A program made the translations under genes and the position numbers. This document shows positions 1 to 25,970 of a DNA stretch of 64,000 nt, one piece after another. Every line of letters starts with the position of its first letter. The stretch's first letter is position 1. The stretch covers positions 1,174,001-1,238,000 of the forward strand of contig NC_082617.1 of the NCBI RefSeq assembly GCF_030936135.1, written 5' to 3'. The notes under the pieces are model-generated. The model saw only the letters and a list, made by a program, of their open reading frames with translations, did no database searches and had not been told where the DNA came from. The stretch is from Gavia stellata. Lineage: Eukaryota; Chordata; Aves; Gaviiformes; Gaviidae.

Positions 1-735
1 AGAGCTGGAGGCAGCTGCCGGAGTGTAAGGTCTTGCTGGAGGGATGCTCTGCCCTGCATACACCTCGCAGGCGTGAGTAGGCAATTACTGCTGCTGGCTT
101 GTTATTTCAATCCTCATCCCCCTCTTTTGGCACCGGAGATATAATGACCTTGTCCTGTAAAGAAGGGTGAATGGGAATTGGTTACAGTAAGCGTAGGCTG
201 TGTCTAATTTGAAATACAAGGACTTCTTCAAGGCTGCAGAGGGAAGAACCTGCGTGCCAGCCCACCATGACCCCAGCAGAGGAACCAGACCCCCCAGCAT
301 GCCTGGGGGGGCTCCATGTCCTCTTTTGGGGTCAGTCCTGGGGCCGGTGGCTCTGCTGGGGTCTACGTGGCACCAAACCCGTTGAAGGAAACTGTAACTT
401 AAGCCTCCTCTCACTGTTTTAAGTTGCTGGCTTGAAGAGGATGAGCATTGTTTGCATGACCCGCTCTCTGCAGGGCTCTGGGCAGGAGGATCGCAGCCTC
501 AGCTCTTTCTGGAGCAACTGCCTGATGGCAGCAGCAGCATTTTTTAGGTCAGTCCTGCAGCTCGAGGTCACTGGTTTGCCAGCAATCAGATAAGAAGTAG
601 AGCCCTTTGCACCTTCCTGACATGTTGGCAGAGTGCGGGCTCAGGGAAGCCTGCTGGGATTTGCTGAGCTTTTAGGAAAATGCTGTTTTGGTGCGGTTGG
701 GGGTAAGTGGGAGAGCCCTTCACCCCTGTCCTTAC
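1..735. other. 3' flank of MAMDC4
   Basis: This stretch lies downstream of the last recognised MAMDC4 exon and should hold its 3' UTR, and perhaps a short final coding exon. I cannot choose among several AG acceptors. No AATAAA on the minus strand stands out. Nothing resembling EDF1, the next gene in human, is visible. Confidence 0.4.
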
Positions 736-11403
<10,668 letters not shown>

Positions 11404-13370
11404 CTCGGCCTCTGGGCCACGGTGAGGGTAAAATGGAGCCGGGAGAGGCACAGGACCGACGGAGAAGGCCACGCCACGAGCCCAGGGCTGGAATCTGCTC
11501 CCCAGGACCTGCCCTGCATTGGACTTCAGCCCCGCCGTTATCGGCTTCCCAGCCCCGGCAGCGGGGTTTATGGCGAGGCAGTTTGCCGGGCTGGGACAGG
11601 TCACCCACGGTCCTGCTGCCCGGCACCGCCACCACCATTGCAGGCAGCAAGCTGGCAGCTGCGTGTCCCCAGGAGATATTCAGCTGCTTTTCCCCACTGA
11701 ACCCCTCTTCTTCGGCTCCGCTTTTCCAACTGGGACAAGATGCTGGTTGCTGCTCTGACTGGGACGGGGCCAGCTCACACAGTCCGGTGGCACTGGGAGG
11801 GAAGCTGTGCTGGGGAGCCGTGGAAATGGGGTGCAAGGAGTGACCCCCAAGTCAGGAAAGGTATAAACAGGTCATGATGCACCCAGGCAATGGTGAGCCG
11901 CAGCAGGCAGGAATCCTTAGGACTGGGAGGGTTTAGCCATAAAAATGTCAGGGCTTTGAACGCAGAACAAAACTCCGGACGTCTGGAGACTTGGGACAGG
12001 CAGGGAGAGGAGGCAGGGACAGGCAGGAGGACACGCAGAAGGAGCAGCCTGTCCCAGCACCCAGCTGAGCTGGCTTTGCCAAAAGCTGGGGCTCCAGCCC
12101 AGCCCAGCCCCAGGGACCCGTTGGGGCAGTCCCCAGGGACACGCTGATGGCAGGCAGGAGGGGGATCTCAGCCTGCCCCGTCCGGGCAGAGCAGCCTGGC
12201 AGCCCTGCGCTCGCGCTGCCACGCACGGTCTGTGCGGCAGCCACTTTGGGAGGGTGCCCAGGCCAGCGCAGAGCCCGGCAGGCTGCCTGCAGCGCTCCTT
12301 CCACAGGCTCACGGCTGCCTCTCCCCAGCCTGTACCCTCTTCCCCAGCCCCAGGAGGCAGCCCCTGGCCTTGGGGACCCAGAGGTGCCACCAGCGGGAGC
12401 CAGCCCTCACTCCCACGGGCACGGCTCCATCTGGCAGGAGCATCTCAGCACCCAGCTCCTGACTGCCACAGAGTGAAGGGGCACAGCTCTAGGGCCACAA
12501 CCGGGGGGAGAACAACCCTGGCAGAGCCCCAGGAAGGGCTGTTCAGCATGGAAGGAGCGTGGCTCAGCAGGCAGAGCCCCCCCCCAGCACCACCAGAGAT
12601 GCCTGGTGATGGCAACCACTGCCCCTGCCTCAGTTTCCCCACCTGGGCAGGGGAAGCTGCTGCCAGGGCCCGTGGGGGCTGGCACTGCCCCAGGGGAGCC
12701 CTCCTGCCTCCGCTGCCGGCAGCCCCTGTGCCTGGAGAGGGGCCCCCATTGCTGAAGGCTGAGCGCAGAGGTTTCTCCCCTCCTAGCCGATGGCCTTGGA
12801 CAGCAGATTGCAGCGTGATTGCATCAGGCGCAGTAAAACGCGGGGTTCGGCTCCTTCCCCCAGCGTGAGCCGGGGCAGGCAGAGGCCAGCAACCCTGCGC
12901 CCTCCCAGCCTGGGCACCCTGGGGCTGGCAGTGCCTGCGGGCAGGAGTCCTGCCCTTCCCGTGCTGCCTGCAAACCTGGCAGGCACCAAGCTGACCACGA
13001 GCCAGCGCCGCGGCCTCCAGCAAAGCAGCCACCAACCTCCCGGGTGCCATCGGCAGAGCAGCTCCAGCAGGTCTGACCCCTCTCCTCTGCACTGGGGAGA
13101 CACAGGGGGATGCTGGGCCCCCAGCGCGAGAGATGTGGGCATACTGGAGCAGATCCAGCTAGGAGCTGTGACAGTGATAAAGGGACTGGGATTTCCCCGA
13201 GGAGAGGCCGAGAGAGCTGGAGCTGCTGGAGAAGAGAAGGCGCAGGGGGATGTCACCCATGTGTATAAAGACCTGACGGGAGGGAGCAGAGGGAAGGAGC
13301 CAGCCTCTTCCGAGCAGCGAGTGCCCCATGAAGGGACAAGAGACAAGAACAAAGCAAGAACATGAAACAC
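11404..13370. other. MAMDC4 upstream region
   Basis: Non-coding spacer 5' of MAMDC4. On the minus strand a CCATAAACC TATA-like word lies about 165 bases before the start codon, and a CGATAACG GATA-type word a little closer, so a TATA-type tissue-specific promoter is possible but unproven. No CpG island and no recognisable gene are present in the remaining 1.8 kb. Confidence 0.35.
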
Positions 13371-13373
13371 CAC

Positions 13374-13967
13374 CGGGCTGGTTTTGGCTGGGGTAGAGTT
13401 AATTTTCTTCATGGCAGCTAGCATGGGGCTATGTTTTGGATTTGTGCTGGAAACAGTGTTGATACACAGGGATGTTTTAGTTACTGCTGAGCAGTGCTTA
13501 CACAGAGTCAAGGCCTTTTCTGCTTCTCACACCGCCCCGCCAGCGAGGAGGTTGGGGGTGCACAAGAAGTTGGGAGGGGACACAGCCGCGACAGCTGACC
13601 CCAACTGACCAAAGGGATATTCCATACCATATGATGTCATGCTCAGCATATAAAGCTGGGGGAAGAAGAAGGAAGGGAGGGACATTCGGAGAGATGGTGT
13701 TTGTTTTCCCAAGTAACTGTTACGCGTGATGGAGCCCTGCTTTCCTGGGGATGGCTGAACACCTGCCTGCCGATGGGAAGTGGTGAATGAATTCCTTGTT
13801 TTGCTTTGCTTGCCTGCGCGGCTTTTGCTTTACCTATTAAACTGTCTTTATCTCAACCCATGAGTTTTCTCACTTTTACTCTTCCGATTCTCTCCCCCAT
13901 CCCACCTGGGGGGAGTGAGTGAGCGGCTGTGTGGTGCTTAATTGCCGGCTGGGACTAAACCACGACA
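13374..13967 (+). mobile_element. Solo LTR of an avian ERVL-type endogenous retrovirus
   Basis: This is a fossil retroviral long terminal repeat with no internal gag, pol or env region beside it, so it is most likely the remnant of recombination between two LTRs. It begins near the GGCTGGTTTTGGCTGGGG end. It carries a promoter-like CATATAAAGC word at about 13649, an ATTAAA polyadenylation word at about 13836, and ends in ACCACGACA. This LTR type is common in neoavian genomes as I remember them. I see no convincing target-site duplication and cannot date it without a consensus. Confidence 0.85.
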
Positions 13968-15366
13968 ATCACTTAAGAAAAACCTTATTTTCCTGTGAGG
14001 GTTGTCAAAACCAGAGCAGGTTGCTTAGGCTGCTGTGGGGTCTCCATGCATGGAGACACCCAAAACAGCCTGAGCAACCTGCTGAGCTACCCTGCTAGAC
14101 CACCTCCAAGGTGCCTCCAAGCCCTGCGATTCGGTGACTCAAAGGGCAGCTGTGCTCCTCCATGTCACCAACGCAAGGCACTCAGCCCCGCCCCCGCCCG
14201 GGGTTTGACACTTAACAGCCACTAGCGCCAGGGAATTAGACCCCACGCGTGCATGACCGTTGGGTGACATTCACCCCGGCACGGGGGAGATGGTCAACGC
14301 CTTGCAGAAGGTAAAGTCTAGGCACAGCAGAGCTATTTTTCTAGAGGCTCAGTGCAATCTCATGCGTGTTCAGGGTACCTGGGCTTAGCCTCCGGTTTTC
14401 TTCCCCCTCCACCAGCTTGCAAGACCGGAGGTGGCTTTAGGTACCATCCTCAGCAGGAGACACAGCTCCAGCCCCGAGCCACCAGCCGGGCAGCTGCACC
14501 CGCAGCCTGGCCCGTGAAGCTCATCCCCATCCACCACGATCTGCCTTTTGAGCTTGGGGCAGGACACCAGGCACAGGGGCTGAGCTTTAGCGGGTCATGC
14601 CAACCCTGCACTGCTTCAGGCACAGAGGAACCATCTCCTGCCTAGGTAGCCTGCATCCCTGACAGCAAGAGGGGAAGGCAGGGACACAGCAGCAGGCAAA
14701 GCGGCCAGGCAGGAGCCGGGAGCACAGAGGATCGCAGCCCAACAGGGAAAACAGGTCTGGGACCAGGGGAAGTGAGGTTCCTCCAGCCCCAACCTCATAG
14801 GGGACGGCGATCGAGCAATCCACCTGGCTAACCTGACCTGCACGTCTCCCTCGGGCTCTCAAGCCACTGAAGGCTCCAGCAGCTTTTCCCAGTCTCCCCA
14901 TACTGCTCCTCACTGGAAGCGCAAGCGGAGAGTCTCCCTGGGAAATACCGCGGGGCAGGAGCCAGGCCTGGCTGTCCAGAGGGCTGAAGTCAAGGAGGAT
15001 GCTCTGCCTCAAGGTATGACCGCCTGCCAGCGTGGGAACGGGCATGTTCTTCCAAACCACGCTCCCGGGCAGCTTGGCTCACCCCCAGCCGGGGATGAGG
15101 ATGGTCCTTCCCACGGGACCACCCTGCCCTTCCCACCGCCAGGCGTGGGGACCCATCGCTTTCTCCTCACCTGCCTCAGCCCTTCCCAAAGCAAATCCCG
15201 ACGCACCTTCTGCTGTCCCCACTCCAGATCCTGCCAGCTCTGGGGTCAGGCCCCCCACCAGGGGCTGGAAAACCAGGGGGGGGTCATTTCCACCCTAAGG
15301 GGGTACAACCCAGACCCGGGGGAGCCATGAATGCGTGACCACGCAAGCAGCTGCGCTCCCCAACAT
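13968..15366. other. Spacer between the solo LTR and PHPT1
   Basis: I recognise no gene, RNA or transposon in these 1.4 kb. Open frames here are short, differ on both strands and lack splice context. Confidence 0.5.
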
Positions 15367-15367
15367 G

Positions 15368-15373
15368 TTTAAT
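15368..15373 (-). terminator. Candidate PHPT1 polyadenylation signal (ATTAAA)
   Basis: On the minus strand an ATTAAA hexamer lies about 280 bases after the PHPT1 stop codon, with a GT-rich stretch further downstream. It would give a short 3' UTR. It is the only canonical or near-canonical signal I noticed near the gene. Confidence 0.45.
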
Positions 15374-15651
15374 TCTCACATACACGCGTGGGACAAACCC
15401 ACTGGGGAGGCCGCGGCAGAGTGCCCACCGGCTTCACTGAGGCTTTGCCACGCTGTGCCGGGGAGGTGGGGAGCACCCATGGTCCGTGGGAAGTCTGGTG
15501 ACGGTGGAGAACGGGTGAGTTCAACACAAGGAAAAACCAGGAGAGGCCAGAGCGCTGCTGAGCACAGGGAGCCTGCTGCCACCACCCCGACGCCGGATCC
15601 GGCTGCACCAGCTCCAGGCTGGTGCCGATGCTGCTGCCCAGCCAGAGTGAG

Positions 15652-16843
15652 TCAGTAGCCTTCGTCCGCCCAGGTGATCTCGTAGTCTGGATACTCGGCT
15701 TTTAGCTTCTCCGTAGTCACAGAGTGGTCCGCTCGCCCAAAGCCCTGGCACAGGAGACAGGGTCCCGAAGTAGAGCCGAGGTGGTCATCACCCACAGGGG
15801 AACTCAGCAAACCCCTGGGGCAGCTCACCACAACCAGAGGCTCTGGCAGCAGCCCCGGCAGCGGCAGATGCCACCGAGCCCACGTCCACGCAAGACCGAT
15901 TGGCTCCAATCCCTCCGCGGCAGCGGCTCAGACCGCGGGCAGCTCAGCCTGGCTTTGGCTGCCAGACAGCAACAGCACCCAGGCAGGGAGACGGTGCCAC
16001 CCTGGAGCTGGGAAAACCGGCACTGGTATCACCGATACCCTCCTCAGGGGATGCAGAGGGACACCAAGGGGACACGGGCACCCCCAGGTCTGCCCTGGCA
16101 GCACGGCCGCCCTCCGGCTCGGCCCTTCCGCTCCCGAGGGGACGCGGTGCCGGTTTTCCCACGAGCAGCAGGACCGGCACGGGCACTTGTGCCGCTGTCA
16201 GGAGGGAGAAGCCGCACCCACGGGTGGGGGTCCCCCCCCGCCGCACCCCCGGTGCTTCGCTTACCACCGAGTACCCGTAGACGTGGATCTTCCTCTCCGC
16301 CGGGCTGTGGGAGAGGCGGCCGCCCCCCAGGCACTCGCAGCCCAGGCCCAGCTGCGCCAGCTCCTGCGCCGTCCGCTCGTAGAGATCGGCTGCGGGGAGA
16401 GGGAGCCGTGGGGCGGGGGGGGCACGGGGACCCACCGGCTGAGCCACCGCCCACGGTCGGGCCCTCCCGGGGCAGCCCCTCGCCGGCTCCCGGGCCCGGC
16501 CCTGGAGGGGGCCGCGGCGTGGGGCAGCCTCAGCCGCTCCCCCCGGTATCCTCAGGCCCACAGGTGGGCCCCCCAGCGCAGCCCCCCCGGGGATCCCGAC
16601 CCCCCAAGACACCCCCGGGGACCCCCCCGCCGCGTGTCGGGGCAGGCCCCTCCCGAGCCCGGCCGGCGGAGCCGGTGCCCCGCGCCCCTCACCGTGGTAC
16701 TCGGCCCAGCCGTGGCCTCGCACGACGTCCTTCCCGGGCCCGCCGGCCGCGCGCACGCGCACCAGCACGTACTTGAAGACGCCGCCGCCGTCGATCTCCA
16801 CGTCCGCCACCCGCGACAGCGCCTCCGCCGCCTCCGCCGCCAT
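15652..16843 (-). CDS. PHPT1: PHPT1, 14-kDa phosphohistidine phosphatase, three exons
   Basis: The enzyme removes phosphate from phosphohistidine in proteins such as KCNN4, TRPV5 and ATP-citrate lyase (family knowledge) and is cytosolic. Exons: 16693-16843 (ATG at 16843), 16265-16389 and 15652-15744, with GT-AG borders and matching phases, giving 122 residues against about 125 in human. Exon 1 reads [18 protein letters not shown], then FKYVLVRV with the conserved Lys, and ends at WAEYH; this His (residue 50) corresponds to the catalytic His53 of human. Exon 2 holds the family signature [11 protein letters not shown] and KIHVYGYS. Exon 3 ends in [13 protein letters not shown], close to the human C terminus. 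No disruption is seen. The gene sits between MAMDC4 and AJM1 on the same strand, as in human. Confidence 0.97.
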
Positions 16844-17110
16844 CGCGCCCGCTCCGCCGCCGCGCCACGCCCCTTCCGCCCCAACGGCCAACCAGCGCCC
16901 GCGGGGGCCCGGCCCCGCCCCCGCGGCCCCGCCCCCAGCCGGGGGGGCGGAGCCGTGCCCGGAGCGGGGCGTCCCCGTCCCGGGCTCCTCTCCCCCGGCC
17001 TCGCACCGGCGCCCGCCGACGGTGGAAGCGGCGGCGGGGAGAGGGGCCGTGCTGGGGAGCTGGGCCGCGGTCACCCTGCCCGCAGGCAGCGCGCAGGCGG
17101 GGCGGCCAGT
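16260..17110. promoter_or_regulatory. CpG-rich promoter region of PHPT1
   Basis: CpG dinucleotides are dense across PHPT1 exons 1-2 and for about 250 bases upstream of the start codon, and no TATA word is visible. This is the usual look of a housekeeping promoter. Boundaries are judged by eye. Confidence 0.6.
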
Positions 17111-18252
17111 GCTGCGTCAGCCCGGGGCCGGGCAGGGCCGTGAGGCAGCCCCGGGAGAGCAGGGGGGTGGCGGAGAGCTGTGGTGGTGGAGCCGGTGCTG
17201 CCGTTGCCCCCCGCTCTGCCCCCCCCCCCCCCGCCCCTTCCCTGGCACCCCCGCGGGCAGCCCCAAAGCCAGGGCCCTGCCGTGGTCACCCGCCGCAGGC
17301 AGCACCCCTCCCCGCCGGCCCGGAGGGTGCCCCCGCCGCGCACAGCACCCACCCCCCACCCCCCCCCCCCGCGGATCCTTCACCCCGAGCCCGGGGAGAT
17401 GGGGCTGGGCTCCCCAGCAGCACCACGGCCACCCACCACCCTCCCCGGCACCCCTGGGCCAGGCCTCCCTCCCCACCCAGCACCCCCCCCAGCCCCTGCC
17501 CCACGTGCAGGGACCCTACCCTGTACCCAGAGACCTTACGGGGTCCCGGGGGGCACCCATGGGTGCCTTACAGCCACCCTTACAGGGTCCCCGCCGCACC
17601 TAAAGATCACACAGTAACGTGCCCAGGACACAGAGACGCTGTAGAACAGAGACCTTGTGCAGCCCCGCTCCCACCCGCCAACCGTATAGGGCCACTGCTG
17701 CAGACCCTATAGCGCTGCCCGCAGCACCCATGGGCTTGGTACAGCCTCAGCGCTGCTGCAGTGCTCCACGGGACCCCAACTGCTGGGGGGCACGGCCCGG
17801 GAGGGCTGGGCAGGGCCCCGGGCCCAGGCAGGGTGCGTGGGCAGGCGTGGGGGGCTCTGGGTGTGCAAGCAGCCGGGCCGTCTGGGGGGCAGTGGCCGGG
17901 GGGTGGGTGCTTGGGGGGCCCCTACCCTGGCCAAGCACAGCTCACCCTGAGAGGGCTCTGCGGGGTCTTGCCAGGGCGCTGGCTGGGACCTGTGCCCCGC
18001 GGCACACCTCGACCCGTGCTCCCGTCGCCCCCACGGCCTCCCCCAGGCCAGCCCCCCACTGCTTTGGCTGCGCCCCACCCAGCCAACACCGGCCACGCAC
18101 AGCCCGTCGCAGCCTCCTCCCCTCAGTGCCGCATCCAAGAGGGGGTCCCTGTCCTACCGCGCCGGCGGAGCAACACCTATCTACAAAGGGGGGTGACCCA
18201 AGGGTGCTGGGGGGTGCCAGGGGGGTGCCGGGGCGGGATCCCCACCCCACAT
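17111..18252. other. Spacer with probable AJM1 3' UTR
   Basis: GC-rich DNA with long C runs (about 17219-17232 and 17358-17371) between the PHPT1 promoter and the AJM1 stop codon. The AJM1 3' UTR must lie in its right part, but I find no AATAAA or ATTAAA on the minus strand. Long open frames here reflect base composition only. Confidence 0.45.
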
Positions 18253-21528
<3,276 letters not shown>

Positions 21529-21558
21529 TCAGATGGCCTCAGAGGAAGGCAGCCGGCC

Positions 21559-24500
21559 CTGCAAGAGAACAGACGAAGCGCCTAAATTCCGGCGGGGACC
21601 TTGGGGAGCCACGATGGTGCTGGATAAACCCCCACAGCTCCTGGCTTAGGGGTGGGTTTTGGACACCTCTTCAGAAATGAGGGTTCGGGGACATCCCAGC
21701 CTCCGCTGCTGCTGTTAATAGTCAGATCCCGACTTGGGGAAGAAGCTGGAAAAAGGCTCCAAATCCAGGGTGAAATAATGGAGTGGATAGCAGGGCACCC
21801 ATGGGTGCACTGGGCACCGCGGGGCAGCCGTGGAGGGGTGCCAGCTTACCGCAGGGAGAGGAGGCCACTGACCGCCGTGCCCCTGTTCCTGGGGTGCAGG
21901 ACACAGGGACCCTCTTGCAGCATCACGGGAAATGGCAGCTCTGAATTGGGCTGGGGGGACTCAACAGCAGGGTTTTCCACAGCGGATGGGGAACACGTGC
22001 CCGGCTCCCCGCTGTGAGCATCCAAGTGGCTGCGGGGTCTCCTGGGACCATGCGCGCCCATGTCCCAGCACACGCTGTGCCCAGCACCACCATCGTAGGC
22101 AGTGCAGGCAGGAGCATCACCCAGGGATGGGTACCATGAGCACCCGCCATGGCAGCTGGGAAGTCCACGCAGCTCTGGGGCTCCAGGGCGGCAGGAGCTG
22201 TACCCCCTCCCCATGGCGGCTGCACCCACTGTGGCCCATGAGCACCCCTGTGGGGTGCCAACAGTCCCAGGTGCTCGCAGCCGCATCGCTCCCTGGGGCT
22301 CCTCCAGACCGGCAACGGGTGGCATCGGAGGCTGGCAGAGGGGTGCTGTGGTGGGTGCCCCAACCCCGCGTGCCAGCAGCGGCTCCTCCATCGCTTCCCA
22401 TGGCTCCGAGCAAGGACAGACCAGGGTCCCTCCGCAATAACCCCACGTTGGAGGGGCTGTCCTGGCTCAGCGCCTGCTGGCTTTGTCCTCTCCCGCGTCC
22501 TGGGGCCACGACACGTCTCCCAGGCTGGAGAGCGAGCAGGATGGTGGCTGCAGCTCCCGTGGGACACGAGGCCTGGCACCCACCATGCACCAGCACCATG
22601 CACCCCACCTGCTCTGGGATGATGCTGCACGGGTGGCCGGGGTGGGCAGAGGCCCCAGCTACACGCGTGATGCAGCTGTGTGACAAGGGGGGACATCAGC
22701 ACAAGCCTCCCAGAGTGACCGGGGGAGCAGATGAGGTGCTTTGCCCACAGGACCCATAGGTGGGTTGTGGCCCTGATCTTCACCAACAGCCCATCGAGAG
22801 CCAGCTGCAGGCTGCCATCGTCTCCGCGTGGATGTACAACCGGCTTTGCCAACGGCGGGGATACCCGGCTGGCTTTAACCCTCATTCCATCCTATGAGGG
22901 TTTGGTTTTTTGGCCACCCGGCCAAGGGGCCCGGGAGCGCGGGTGGGCACCAGCTGCTCCACGATACGCTAAAGGTGCACGGCAAAGGGCAGCAGAAGCC
23001 ATTTGGCTTTAAACAGCAGCAGAGGACCACAGGGAAGGTATTTCTGGGAGGAAAGGGATAGACTTTATTTGGCAAGAAGCAGTACTGACTATGCGGAGAT
23101 GGGGAGGGGGGCTTGGGTCACCCCTCATTACCCGGATAAAGCCCTGTTTCGCCCTGAAGCCGGGGACGGACAGACAGATGCTGGAGCTGAGGTGAAGCCA
23201 GTGGGGTTGTCTGTCCCTGGGGTGGGCTGGGGAGAGCTTGATGCCAGGAGGAGATGGGGAACCGGGTGCCTCTGGGGCTGGGGGAGCCGGTTTACCCCCA
23301 TAGTGGTGGCTCAGCATCAGCCCCGCTGCATTACAATGCTTGGGAGCTGGGCCGGATCCGGGAAGGCAGCACCCCACACCGCAGCGATGCCAACAGCAGC
23401 GTTGGGAAGCCCATCCCCGTGGTGTTGGGGCGGCTGGTGGGCAGGGAACCGCAGCCCGGGGTCCTACCTGGTCCGGCGGCAGCAAGGAGGGGGTGGGTGG
23501 GCTGAGCTGGCCCAGGGCCCTGTGGCGGCTCCATCCCAGCACTGCAAAATAAAAGAGGCATGTGAGGGTCCCGGGAAACCCCCAGCCATGGCAGAGGGGC
23601 GGCTGCCAGGGCCATGGGGTGCCTTGGGGGGACATCGAGCACCTCAAGAGACCCCTGCAGCCGCAGCCCTGCTGAACTAAACCGAACTGTAGCCCAACGA
23701 GACCACCGTGTGCATCCCTGTGCCCTGGCGACGTGGGCACTGCATCCCACAGGCACTGGCACGTCCCCCCACCCACCTCAGCAGCACCCCGCCACCCGCA
23801 GAGCCGCACGAGGCCGTGGCGGCGGGGGGACCCGGGGACAGCGCGGTGCTGGCATCCCCAGCGCTGCCTGGGGTTGCCATGGTTTCTCCAAATTATTCCT
23901 CCTCTGCGAGGACAGCGTGGGTGCGTGGGGAGGCTGCTGGGGCGGTGGCACTGCGGGGGCCGGGGGGAGACGGGGTTTTGCGGCACCGCAGGGAGAGCAG
24001 AGCGCCCGCAAGCCGCGGGCATCCTCGGCCCGTTGGGGTGGCAGAGCCAGGATGGCCCCACCAACACTGCCAGTGCCCAGTGCCACCGCGCTCCCACACC
24101 CCACCTGTCCCCGACACCGCGACCCCTCTGCAGGGAGAGGACTTCTCATCCCCTCCGCTCTCCCACCCTTTGGCTGGTGGGCACTGGGTGCCTCACTTCA
24201 CCCCCAGCCCTGCCCGCTCTCGGCAGGCACCGGTCACCCTGCCCAGGGTCTCCGCGCTGTGTCACCCTGGGGATGCTGGCACCGGCTGGCAGTGCTTTCA
24301 GGCCTGCCGATGCCCACCAAGCTCCCTGCATGGGAGCTGCCCCGCAGGGACACAGCCAGCCCCCTGCCCACATCCGCACCCCAGGGAGGGCCCAGGCGGT
24401 TTGTCACAGAGCCCGCCGCCCCCCCGTTGCTGGGCAGGACACACGGCCACCTCTGCCCAGCCTGTCCCTGGCACAGCAGCTCCCCTCTGGCACGCCTGCA

Positions 24501-24850
24501 GTGTTGCTGAGGGGCACCTGGTGGGACCCCCCGTGCCAGCCCGCAGGACCACCCCACAGCTTGACCTGGCACTGATGTGGAGCCCGGTGCCACCCATGTG
24601 CCTCCACCCTATTCAGCACCCAGTTCTGCACCTGCCACTGCCCGTGGGGCGCTGCCTGCAGCCAGGGGCTGCCCTCGCTCCCAGCCTGGCACCCAACACC
24701 GCCCGGGACGCTGCTTCTGCCATGCTGCACGTGAACACCGGGTCTCCGGCAGCTCCGGGCTGTGGGAGCAGCACGAGGGCACTGGGGGCTGGGAGCCGGA
24801 GGGGCCCGCGGGAGGCTGCCAGGAACTGGGTCGTTGCCTGCATGAGGCAC
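21559..24850. other. Left part of the inferred AJM1 5' intron
   Basis: GC-rich non-coding DNA. The only structure I can point to is a minus-strand polyadenylation-like AATAAA at about 23063-23068 and an exon-like segment at about 23476-23542, listed separately. Several 200-360-codon open frames on both strands are shadows of composition. Confidence 0.4.
23476..23542 (-). other. Exon-like segment of an unidentified minus-strand transcript
   Basis: A strong pyrimidine-rich acceptor (CCTCTTTTATTTTGCAG) is followed by 67 bases and then a CCAG/GTAGGA donor. About 0.4 kb further along the minus strand is an AATAAA in a 3'-end-like context (about 23063-23068). No protein family is recognised in any of the three frames. 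It could be an optional AJM1 5' exon, part of a non-coding RNA, or chance. Confidence 0.25.
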
Positions 24851-24859
24851 GTGCGGGCT

Positions 24860-25970
24860 GTGCAGTGGGGCTGTGCAGTGCCCTGCCAGTGCACACCGCA
24901 CTGCCCGGGCACTGCAGCACCCTGCCCGTGTGCTGCCCCCTCCCGCTGCCTGCTGCATGCCCATGGCGAGGGTGCTGCCTGCATGCTCTGCACTGAGTGC
25001 TCTGCCAGGACACTGTCTGCAGCCAGCCCCCATGCAGCCTGCCTCCGCTGCACCAAGCACACTGCCAGGGCGCTGCCCACACACTGCCCACACTGCACTG
25101 AGCACTGCCAGGGCACTGCCCCTCAGCCTGCCCCACTGCCTGCACGCTGCCAGTGCGCCATGCACTGCCAGCACGCTGCTCTCCCACAGCCTGTGAGCTG
25201 CCCTCACACTGCCTGCACACTGTACGGCACACACTGCCAGGGCACTGCCCCACGCACTGGCAGCCTGCTGTCCCCACGCTGCCTCTGCATTGCCCCAAGC
25301 TGCCCGTGGGCTGCCCCACAGCCTGCCACGCTGCACTGAGCACTGCCAGGGCACTGCCAGCTTGCTGCCTGCCCCATGCACACAGCAAGGGTGCTGCCTG
25401 CACACGCTGCACTGAGCACACTGCCAGTGCACTGCCCAGCGCACGCTGCCCGCACACTGCCTGGGCATTGCTGCACGTCCTGTCTGTACACGTCCCAACT
25501 AAGCAGACAGGCAGTGCACTAACTGCCTGCACTGCACTGGGTACGCTGCCAGCGCACTGCCTACACATGCAGTGCACTGAGCATGCTGCCACTGCACCAC
25601 CGCAGAGGCAGCCCGAACACACTGCCAGCACACACTGCGCTGCACTGAGCTCCCTGCCTGCACGCAGCCTCACGGGCACTGCCAGCGCGCTGCCAACGCT
25701 CGCACTGCCCCAAGCACGCCGGTGGTGCCTGCATCTGGAAACGCAGGCAGGGCAGCATCTCGCGTGCGCTGCAACCATGGTGCTCGTGCAGACGACGCTG
25801 GAGGTACCGCCGGCGCACTGCCGCGGGTGCAGTGCATGCTGTGCCGTGGGCACTGCCAGCCCACGGCCCCGCTGCGCACAGGCCTGTGCACTCCGTGTGC
25901 ATGCCGGGAGGGCGCTGACGGCTGACGCTGCCTGTGCATACGCTGCCCAGGCACTGCCCGCACGGGGAGC
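24860..25970. repeat. Degenerate ~80-bp tandem repeat rich in CACTGCC
   Basis: The words CACTGCC and CACTGCCAGGGCACTGCC recur throughout. The longer anchor GCACTGAG appears at about 24990, 25095, 25333, 25409, 25574 and 25642, spacings that fit one to three units of about 70-105 bases. The copies are strongly diverged by substitution and small length changes, so this is an old minisatellite. Its lack of stop codons creates very long open frames on both strands, which I do not call as genes. Confidence 0.75.

Noticed and set aside
23009-24097. 362-codon minus-strand open frame
   Set aside because: It shows no family resemblance, runs through a good splice acceptor and donor, and has the composition of GC-rich spacer.
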